Source: Bacteroidota bacterium (GTDB lineage Bacteria; Bacteroidota; Bacteroidia; Chitinophagales; Chitinophagaceae). From it: a DNA stretch of 5,564 nt. Each line of letters starts with the position of its first letter. Position 1 is the stretch's first letter. The position numbers and the translations under genes are program-made. This document shows positions 1 to 5,459 of this stretch, in pieces. The notes under the pieces are model-generated. The model was given only the letters and a program-made list of their open reading frames with translations, was not told the origin of the DNA and did no database searches. The DNA is taken from assembly GCA_023433755.1 (NCBI GenBank), contig JAEYUA010000257.1, forward strand, positions 1 through 5,564, in the 5' to 3' direction.

Positions 1-1493
1 AGTGTTTCATCATCTGCCTTGAGTTCCAGCTCAGGGATCTGCGTGGTTTTGAGATACTGTTCAAACACCTTCGCAAAATTGATCCCTGATTTTTCACTGA
101 TATAATTTTCTACCTGCCAGGAATGAACCGTCTGGTGATAAAAATCCTTATTCAGTCCGCGCAGGATGGACCTGAATTTTTCATCGTCATTAATCACCTG
201 GCGGATCGTATGCACCAGGTTGGCTCCTTTATAATACATGTCACCACTGCCTTCCTGGTTTACACCATAGACTCCCGTCATGGGCTTATCATTGGAAATA
301 TTTTTACGTAACCCCTGCACATAGGCATTACCTGCTTCCAGTCCATAATGATACTGGGTGAACAAGGTTTCGGAATAATTGGTGAACCCTTCATGAATCC
401 ACATGTCGGCGATATCCTTTGTAGTGATATTATTGGCAAACCATTCATGCCCGCTTTCATGTACAATAATAAAATCCCATTTCAGTCCCCAGCCCGAACC
501 TGAAAGATCGCGGCCGAGGTAACCATTTTTAAATCCATTGCCATAGGCAACGGCACTCTGGTGTTCCATGCCCAGGTGCGGCGACTGGATCAACTGGTAA
601 CCATCTTCATAAAATGGATAAGGTCCGAACCAGTGTTCAAAGGCGCGAATGGTGGGCTTCACCTGTTCAAATTGTTTTTTGGCTTTTTCGAGTTCGTAAT
701 CCAGCACCCAGTAGTTCAGGTCAAGTTTCCCTTTTTCTCCCTGCAAGGTATCTGACCAGTTCACATAATGGCCGATATAAGGAATGATATTATAATTGTT
801 GATCGGGTTTTTCACTTCCCATACCCAGGTTGTAAAATTATCTTCGGCAATCTTTGCTTTCAGCCGACCGTTACCCACAGCAACGAGATCAGAAGGCACG
901 GTTATTTTCAGCCTTGCTCCATTGTCCGGCTCATCACTTTGGTGATCCTTGCATGGATACCAGGCACTGGCGCCAAGTCCCTGTACCGCCACACTCATCC
1001 ACGGTCTTCCCTGCTGGTCTTTTTTAAAGATCCATCCTCCGTCCCAGGGTGCATTCTTTGCCACGGTTGGATAACCGCTGTACACGATGGTGATAGTATG
1101 CGTACTGCCCGCCTGCATGCGCGGCAGCGGGATGTGCCATACATTACCTTCCTGGTAATAAGGTTTAGCAGGGTAGTTGATATAAAGTTTTTTGTTGTAG
1201 AAAATAGTATCGATATGCAAAGGCTGTTGCAGGTCAATCTGCATATAGTCGCTTCGCTGCCCGGGCAAAACTTTGTAGGTGATGGTAGTTCTTCCTGTAA
1301 TGGATTGTGAATTGAAATCCGGCTTCACTTCCACTTCATAATGCAATACATCCCACCAGGCTCTTTCAGGTCCTACAGATCCCCGCAGGCTGTCCTGCCG
1401 GGAGTAAGTTTTTTTCTTGTTCAGTGGCTGTGCGAACCCGGGAATTGAGATCACTAACAGGACCGCCATTACTATATAAAGATGTTTTTTCAT
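1..1493 (-). CDS. M1 family zinc metallopeptidase (aminopeptidase), secreted; C-terminus cut by window edge
   Basis: The minus-strand reading frame is open from the ATG at 1493 to the left edge (497 complete codons, no stop), so the gene is partial. Residues 1-21 form a type I signal peptide (MKKH, a hydrophobic core, then GFA cut before Gln22), placing the enzyme in the periplasm or outside. The M1 catalytic signature is complete: HESGH at 345-349 followed by 18 residues and Glu368 (zinc ligands His345, His349, Glu368; general base Glu346), a GMEHQ exopeptidase motif at 308-312 (a variant of GAMEN), and Tyr420 in YYKG, which aligns with the transition-state tyrosine of the family. Residues of about 30-240 are the N-terminal beta domain. 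M1 enzymes remove N-terminal amino acids from peptides. Bacteroidetes members of this short type are about 540-550 residues long, so perhaps 50 are missing. The start is supported by the signal peptide; no strong Shine-Dalgarno is visible. It is divergent from the binding-protein gene. Substrate preference cannot be read from the sequence. Confidence 0.95.
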   Translation of the reverse strand, partial: MKKHLYIVMAVLLVISIPGFAQPLNKKKTYSRQDSLRGSVGPERAWWDVLHYEVEVKPDFNSQSITGRTTITYKVLPGQRSDYMQIDLQQPLHIDTIFYNKKLYINYPAKPYYQEGNVWHIPLPRMQAGSTHTITIVYSGYPTVAKNAPWDGGWIFKKDQQGRPWMSVAVQGLGASAWYPCKDHQSDEPDNGARLKITVPSDLVAVGNGRLKAKIAEDNFTTWVWEVKNPINNYNIIPYIGHYVNWSDTLQGEKGKLDLNYWVLDYELEKAKKQFEQVKPTIRAFEHWFGPYPFYEDGYQLIQSPHLGMEHQSAVAYGNGFKNGYLGRDLSGSGWGLKWDFIIVHESGHEWFANNITTKDIADMWIHEGFTNYSETLFTQYHYGLEAGNAYVQGLRKNISNDKPMTGVYGVNQEGSGDMYYKGANLVHTIRQVINDDEKFRSILRGLNKDFYHQTVHSWQVENYISEKSGINFAKVFEQYLKTTQIPELELKADDET

Positions 1494-1525
1494 TTAACTG
1501 GTTTGCATTTTCAAAACAAATACTT

Positions 1526-1538
1526 GTCTAATTTAGAC
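1526..1538. promoter_or_regulatory. Perfect 13-bp palindrome in the divergent intergenic region (candidate operator)
   Basis: GTCTAA-T-TTAGAC has perfect 6-bp arms around one central base. It lies 16 bases before the binding-protein start and 32 bases before the M1 start, in a 61-base region that must hold both promoters. A smaller repeat, CGTC-TTTT-GACG at 1538-1549, overlaps its right end. This is a good position for a regulator that could act on both genes, but no regulator gene is in the window. The TAATTTAG inside the palindrome (1529-1536) is one base off the Bacteroidetes -7 consensus TAnnTTTG. A TTTG lies 23 bases upstream of it (1502-1505), so the palindrome may overlap the -7 element of the binding-protein promoter. 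Confidence 0.4.
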
Positions 1539-1554
1539 GTCTTTTGACGAAGAG

Positions 1555-3180
1555 ATGTTCCACCGGTATAAATATTTAACCTTTCTATTGGCAATCCCTG
1601 TTCTGCTGGCTTCCTGTTACAGTTCGGAAAAACAGCAGTTAAAGGTGTTTCATTATAATGAAAGCACCGGCATTGCTTCCATAGACCCCGCTTTTGCCAA
1701 GAACCAGTCCATCATGTGGGCCATCCACCAGTTATACAATACGCTGGTGGAAGTGGACAGCCAGTTGAACATCGTGCCTTCCCTGGCCAAAAGCTGGGAG
1801 ATTTCGGATGATAAGACCACTTATACTTTTCACCTGAGGGATGATGTTTTTTTTCATGATGATCCCTGTTTCCCAGGTGGACGTGGCAGAAGGATGGTAG
1901 CCGGTGATGTGGAATACAGTTTCAAAAGACTGCTGGATCCAGCTACGGCAAGTCCCGGTTCCTGGATCTTTAATGAAAAACTTGACAGTGCTGGTGGTTT
2001 TAAGGCTATTGACGACAGCACCTTCCAGGTAAAACTGGCCAGGCCCTACCAGCCTGTACTTGGAATATTATCCATGCAGTATTGTTCTGTTGTTCCAAGG
2101 GAAGCAGTGTTGAAATATGGAAATGATTTCAGGCGTCATGCTGTTGGCACCGGTCCGTTCCGCATGATGGCCTGGGAAGAAGGGCAGGCCCTGATCATGA
2201 AAAAAAACCCGAACTATTTTGAAAAGGATTCGGCTGGTAACAGGCTGCCTTACCTGGAAGGCGTGAAGGTGAGTTTTTATGACAGCAAGGCTACAGAGTT
2301 CCTGCTCTTCCGGCAAGGGAAACTGGAGTTCATCAATGATATCGATGCCTCATTCAAAGATGAAGTGCTCACCAAAAAAGGAAGCCTGCGCAAGGACTGG
2401 GAAGAGAAGATCCTGCTGCATACCCATCCTTACCTGAACATAGAATATTTCGGCATACTGGTAGATACCACCAACGAACTTTTAAAAAATTCCCCATTAG
2501 CATCCAGGAAGATCCGGCAGGCAATGAACTATGCTTTTGACCGGAAAAAAATGGTGCTCTACATGAGGAATTCTTTAGGCATTCCTGCAACGGCGGGATT
2601 TGTGCCAGCGGGCCTGCCTTCTTTTGATTCTTCCCTGGTAAAAGGTTATGATTACGATCCTGTACTGGCAAGGAAGCTGGTAAAAGAATCCGGTGTGAAC
2701 CCCTCCGCTTTGCCTGCAGTTAAATTACAGACCATCCCTATCTATTCTGATATTGCCAGCTACATCGCCAGGCAACTCGAAGAACTGGGTTTTAAAGTGC
2801 AGGTGGATGTAGTGCAGAAATCTCTATTGCTGGAACTGACTTCCAATTCAAGAACGCCCTTTTTCCGTGGAAGCTGGATTGCGGATTACCCGGATGCCGA
2901 GAATTACCTGAGCGTATTTTATTCTAAAAACCCGGCACCTCCTAATTATACCCGCTATCAAAATCCTGAGTTTGACAGGGTTTTTGAAAAAGCATTAAGA
3001 GAAACCAATGATTCGATTAGGTACAGCCTTTACCGGCAGGCCGACCAGATCATGATGGAAGATGCACCGGTAATCCCGCTCTGGTATGATGTGGTGGTTC
3101 ACCTGGTTCAGCCTCATGTGAAAAATTTCAAACCCAATGCCCTCAACCTGCTGGAACTGCGCAGGGTGAAGCTGGATTAA
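1555..3180 (+). CDS. ABC transporter substrate-binding lipoprotein, family 5 (oligopeptide/dipeptide type)
   Basis: This 541-residue protein is a full-length SBP_bac_5 (DppA/OppA type) binding protein. Residues 1-21 are a lipoprotein signal peptide with lipobox LASC, so Cys21 would be lipidated and the protein anchored to a membrane. Family marks include the N-terminal signature around LAKSWEISDD (77-86) running into YTFHLRDDVFFHDD, GTGPF at 198-202, and IADYPD at 442-447. Asp444 aligns with the aspartate that binds the peptide N-terminus in OppA (an alignment by eye). The C-terminus has the usual APVIPLWYD segment. The family delivers peptides, and sometimes nickel, haem or sugars, to an ABC importer; peptides fit best here given the two flanking aminopeptidases. 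No permease or ATPase gene is adjacent, so the partner must be elsewhere. The ATG at 1555 precedes the signal peptide directly, with only a weak purine stretch (GAAGAG) before it. The stop overlaps that of the convergent aminopeptidase gene. Confidence 0.93.
   Translation: MFHRYKYLTFLLAIPVLLASCYSSEKQQLKVFHYNESTGIASIDPAFAKNQSIMWAIHQLYNTLVEVDSQLNIVPSLAKSWEISDDKTTYTFHLRDDVFFHDDPCFPGGRGRRMVAGDVEYSFKRLLDPATASPGSWIFNEKLDSAGGFKAIDDSTFQVKLARPYQPVLGILSMQYCSVVPREAVLKYGNDFRRHAVGTGPFRMMAWEEGQALIMKKNPNYFEKDSAGNRLPYLEGVKVSFYDSKATEFLLFRQGKLEFINDIDASFKDEVLTKKGSLRKDWEEKILLHTHPYLNIEYFGILVDTTNELLKNSPLASRKIRQAMNYAFDRKKMVLYMRNSLGIPATAGFVPAGLPSFDSSLVKGYDYDPVLARKLVKESGVNPSALPAVKLQTIPIYSDIASYIARQLEELGFKVQVDVVQKSLLLELTSNSRTPFFRGSWIADYPDAENYLSVFYSKNPAPPNYTRYQNPEFDRVFEKALRETNDSIRYSLYRQADQIMMEDAPVIPLWYDVVVHLVQPHVKNFKPNALNLLELRRVKLD
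3177..3180. other. Tail-to-tail overlap of two stop codons
   Basis: The four bases TTAA serve both convergent genes: TAA at 3178-3180 ends the plus-strand binding protein and TAA read from 3179 to 3177 ends the minus-strand aminopeptidase. There is no room for a terminator between the genes, so each transcript must end inside the other gene or read through as antisense RNA. Confidence 0.95.
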
Positions 3181-4817
3181 AAATCCTTTTTCTTTTCAGC
3201 CGATTTCAGTGCGGGTAATTTGTACTGGTCAAGGACTGAATGTTCCGCAATAAGTTTTTCAATCTCTTCGATCTTTCTGGGCGCAAATACTGAAAGCAGT
3301 TCATAACCATCTTTAGTGATGAGCGCATCATCTTCAATCCTTACACTGATGCTCCACCATTTTTTATCGCAGTTACTGTTGGCAGGAATATAAATGCCGG
3401 GCTCAATGGTAATGACCATATCTTTTTTCAGTGTATCATACCGGCCCTTATCATGTACATCCAGGCCAATGTGATGACCGAGTCCATGCGTGTAATAATT
3501 TCCCACTTCATCCTTTTCCTTAATAATTCCAAGTTTTTGTAATCCCGCCGCAATCACCTCTTTCGCGGCATTACCTGCAGCCGCCCAGGTGGAACCGTCT
3601 TTTAAAGTTTTAAAAGCCGCTTCCTGCGCATCATACACCAACTGGTAGATGGCTCTTTCTTCAGGTGAGAATTTTCCATCTGCCGGTATCGTACGGGTTA
3701 CATCCGCGGTGTAACCATGGTATTCAGCGCCCACATCCATCAATATCATATCATTGCCGACCTGGGTTTTGGTATTCTCTGTATAATGCAGAATGCACCC
3801 ATTTTCACCGGCACCGATGATGGAGCCATAACCAATGCCTTCCGCTCCATAACGTTTGTGCACATATTCATGCAGACCTTGTATTTCCAGTTCGGACATA
3901 CCAGGATGCACAGCCTTCATCACTTCATTTTGACCGTGGCAGGAGATCTCCACGGCTTTGCGTATCAGGACCAGTTCTTCCGGTGTTTTGATTTCTCTTA
4001 AGGAAGCGGTGATGGCGTCAAAAGCCGCGGTGCTGAATTTCTGTTGGTTGCCTGCTTGTTTGAATACACGGATATCTTCTTCAGTTTTGAGAGAAAGAAT
4101 GGTTTTGATCACCGGGTGCTGCAGGTATTCCTGTTCATCCCCGATCTCTTTCCGCACAAAGGCCTGCATCTGTTCACGGTTCTCCTTGTTCATATAATTC
4201 CGCGCCACCCTTTCAATATTTTCAACCTTGTGATTGGCAGCAGGCATGGCAGATTTTTTCCTGAAGGCTGCAAGCAACTGGTAAAGATTACCGGCATCGT
4301 CCGATGGTCTTACATCTTCCGGGAGATGGTCTACGATGATGCGGTCAAAGCTGGCAAAATTGATCGCAAAGGAATGGAATTGCCCACCCTCCATCACCTG
4401 CGAAAAGCCGAGTTTCTTTTTTACGCCTTCCACGCCCAGCCTGCGACCATCCCAGTGCTCCGCCTGTTTATCCTTTTTTTGAACAAAGAATATTTCATTG
4501 TAAGAAGACCCGTCACCTGCTTTCTGCATTTCTTTAAAAATCAGCAAAACCGCATTGGGTTCTTTATAACCGGAGAAATAGTAGAGGTCAGGATTCTGGT
4601 GGTAATTATATTCAACGTCATTGGAAAAGGTGCGGGTAGGTGCAGCAAAAACTACCATCACTGAATTAGCAGGCATCAGGGCACGGGCCGCATCACGCCT
4701 GCCCTTATGAAAATCTGCACTGAGATAATCTTCCGGCAACCTGTCCTGGGCACTTGCCTGGATGTTCAGGCAAACCAGGAAGAGCAGGGCGATCCTGGTA
4801 CAATGAGAAAGCTGCAT
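3177..4817 (-). CDS. pepP: Secreted Xaa-Pro aminopeptidase (aminopeptidase P, AMP_N + peptidase M24)
   Basis: This 546-residue protein is a proline-specific aminopeptidase that would release the N-terminal residue from Xaa-Pro peptides using two metal ions, usually Mn. Residues 1-23 are a type I signal peptide (core LLFLVCLNI, cut after ASA before Gln24), so it works outside the cytoplasm, unlike cytoplasmic E. coli PepP (441 residues). The AMP_N domain starts at about 29 (YLSADFHKGRRD) and contains the typical YYFSGY segment. The M24 pita-bread domain covers about 275-510. All five metal ligands are present: Asp361, Asp372 (DVGAEYHGYTAD), His448 (HGLGHH), Glu472 (EPG) and Glu495 (RIEDD). His344, His444 and His455 match the accessory histidines 243, 350 and 361 of E. 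coli PepP. One oddity is that the usual GIG just before RIEDD reads SIS here (489-491). It lies 64 bases downstream of the small acidic-protein gene on the same strand, possibly co-transcribed. The start is set by the signal peptide; the Shine-Dalgarno is weak (AAGAAG). Confidence 0.95.
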   Translation of the reverse strand: MQLSHCTRIALLFLVCLNIQASAQDRLPEDYLSADFHKGRRDAARALMPANSVMVVFAAPTRTFSNDVEYNYHQNPDLYYFSGYKEPNAVLLIFKEMQKAGDGSSYNEIFFVQKKDKQAEHWDGRRLGVEGVKKKLGFSQVMEGGQFHSFAINFASFDRIIVDHLPEDVRPSDDAGNLYQLLAAFRKKSAMPAANHKVENIERVARNYMNKENREQMQAFVRKEIGDEQEYLQHPVIKTILSLKTEEDIRVFKQAGNQQKFSTAAFDAITASLREIKTPEELVLIRKAVEISCHGQNEVMKAVHPGMSELEIQGLHEYVHKRYGAEGIGYGSIIGAGENGCILHYTENTKTQVGNDMILMDVGAEYHGYTADVTRTIPADGKFSPEERAIYQLVYDAQEAAFKTLKDGSTWAAAGNAAKEVIAAGLQKLGIIKEKDEVGNYYTHGLGHHIGLDVHDKGRYDTLKKDMVITIEPGIYIPANSNCDKKWWSISVRIEDDALITKDGYELLSVFAPRKIEEIEKLIAEHSVLDQYKLPALKSAEKKKDF

Positions 4818-4863
4818 AACTTCTTATGTTTTCTCTAAATTAAACAAAGTGGTTATGCAGCTT
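4809..4863. repeat. 12-bp perfect inverted repeat enclosing the aminopeptidase leader and start codon
   Basis: AAGCTGCATAAC at 4809-4820 is the exact reverse complement of GTTATGCAGCTT at 4852-4863, with a 31-base A/T-rich spacer. A G-U pair could add a thirteenth pair in RNA. The left arm contains the ATG of the Xaa-Pro aminopeptidase gene (4815-4817). In a minus-strand transcript that starts upstream of 4863, such as read-through from the small gene, this stem would bury the start codon. Neither arm is followed by a T-run, so it is not an intrinsic terminator. Confidence 0.6.
4834..4842 (-). promoter_or_regulatory. TAATTTAGA element upstream of the aminopeptidase gene (candidate -7 region)
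   Basis: Read on the minus strand, TAATTTAGA ends 16 bases before the ATG at 4817. The identical 9-mer at 1529-1537 ends 17 bases before the binding-protein ATG on the plus strand. The first eight bases differ by one from TAnnTTTG. No convincing -33 element lies at the expected distance upstream here, so promoter function is only a suggestion. Confidence 0.25.
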
Positions 4864-4881
4864 CTACCGTTCGCGTAATAA

Positions 4882-5148
4882 TTATTCGTCGTCCCCTTCG
4901 TAATAGGACTCCTCGTTATTATTATAATGTTTTTCCCAGACCTCCACCATTTCATCACTGAGGCATTCAATGATATCATGGAGTTTGTCGTTCTTTCTTT
5001 TCCACTGGGTCAACAATTCATCGGCATATTTGTGCACAAACATGCAATGATCCGATTCAACGGTCACCTTGATCAGTTCTACAGGCGAGGTCAGTTCCTC
5101 CTGCACCAGGTAATAACACCCAGGTTCCAATAATCCATACGAATACAT
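4882..5148 (-). CDS. Small acidic protein of unknown function (88 residues)
   Basis: I do not recognise this protein. The best start is the ATG at 5148, because GGAGG (5160-5156) sits 7 bases upstream of it. An in-frame TTG at 5154 would extend it by two residues but lies only one base from that ribosome-binding site. The product begins MYSYGLLEPGCYYL and has no signal peptide or membrane segment, so it is probably cytoplasmic. The first half looks beta-rich (CYYLVQEE, VELIKVTVES, CMFVHKY) and the second half like one charged amphipathic helix (about 46-77). It ends with a strongly acidic tail (EESYYEGDDE). Three cysteines are present but do not form a metal-site spacing that I know. The strong Shine-Dalgarno, rare among Bacteroidetes genes, together with a good promoter upstream, indicates a real, well-expressed gene. 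It points toward the aminopeptidase gene 64 bases downstream, but a functional link is not shown. Confidence 0.75.
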   Translation of the reverse strand: MYSYGLLEPGCYYLVQEELTSPVELIKVTVESDHCMFVHKYADELLTQWKRKNDKLHDIIECLSDEMVEVWEKHYNNNEESYYEGDDE

Positions 5149-5155
5149 ACTCAAT

Positions 5156-5160
5156 CCTCC
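5156..5160 (-). promoter_or_regulatory. Shine-Dalgarno GGAGG that fixes the start of the small protein
   Basis: Read on the minus strand, GGAGG is followed by 7 bases and then the ATG at 5148. This spacing favours that ATG over the TTG at 5154. It is the only strong Shine-Dalgarno match next to a start codon in the window. Confidence 0.7.
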
Positions 5161-5289
5161 ATTTTGGCGGTTATTAATAAATCCTGATGGGTCAGTAAGC
5201 GAAACAGGTTTTTGTAAGTAGAATTAATGGGTAAGTGTAAGACGGTAGTTCTGGTTCCCAGGCTGCATTGTTGATGCCCGTGTATGAAA

Positions 5290-5321
5290 CAAAAGTAGGC
5301 GTTTTCATTTCATATTGGCAA
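5290..5321 (-). promoter_or_regulatory. Bacteroidetes-type promoter for the small acidic-protein gene
   Basis: Read on the minus strand, TACTTTTG (5297-5290) is an exact match to the -7 consensus TAnnTTTG. TTG (5321-5319) lies 21 bases upstream, at the expected place of the -33 element. Transcription would start near 5283, giving an untranslated leader of about 135 bases before the ATG at 5148. The match is by eye only. Confidence 0.5.
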
Positions 5322-5344
5322 CCACCCGTGTTATTTTTTTTACC

Positions 5345-5369
5345 GTTATTAACCTGTTGATTATCAACA
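5345..5369. promoter_or_regulatory. Two adjacent palindromes between divergent promoter elements
   Basis: GTTA-T-TAAC at 5345-5353 and TGTTGAT-T-ATCAACA at 5355-5369 are perfect palindromes with a single central base, separated by one base. The second has 7-bp arms. They sit between the minus-strand promoter at 5290-5321 and the rightward element at 5448-5455, where an operator would be expected. TTATCAACA (5361-5369) is also one base from the DnaA-box consensus TTATNCACA, so a replication-protein site is an alternative. Confidence 0.35.
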
Positions 5370-5447
5370 TAAAATCAAAGTTTTCCCCTAATTCGACATC
5401 TACCCGCAAAACTAACAAATTTAGCAATTCGCACCTTTTAAAATTTA

Positions 5448-5455
5448 TATATTTG
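5448..5455 (+). promoter_or_regulatory. Rightward -7 promoter element TATATTTG
   Basis: TATATTTG matches TAnnTTTG exactly and lies in an A/T-rich stretch. The -33 element is poor: TTAG at 5421-5424 is one base off TTTG and 23 bases upstream. If it is used, transcription would start near 5460-5463 and run directly into the hairpins at 5468-5553. Confidence 0.4.
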
Positions 5456-5459
5456 CGCC

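Noticed and set aside
768..1310. 180-codon plus-strand open frame
   Set aside because: It lies fully inside the M1 peptidase gene on the other strand, has no family resemblance, and is a shadow of that coding sequence.
4044..4664. 206-codon plus-strand open frame
   Set aside because: It is antisense to the AMP_N and early M24 part of the aminopeptidase gene, which has complete catalytic motifs; no ribosome-binding site or domain was seen.
4927..5133. 68-codon plus-strand open frame
   Set aside because: It is antisense to the small acidic-protein gene, which has the strong ribosome-binding site and promoter.
5151..5162. Three-codon minus-strand frame ATG GAG GAT TGA overlapping the GGAGG site
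   Set aside because: It ends two bases before the real ATG and might couple translation, but it is most simply a by-product of the Shine-Dalgarno sequence.
5224..5268. 14-codon minus-strand upstream frame in the small-gene leader
   Set aside because: It has no ribosome-binding site and is within the length expected by chance.
5322..5341. Possible rightward terminator (CACCCGTG followed by a T-run)
   Set aside because: The stem would have only three pairs and a two-base loop, and no rightward gene ends nearby.
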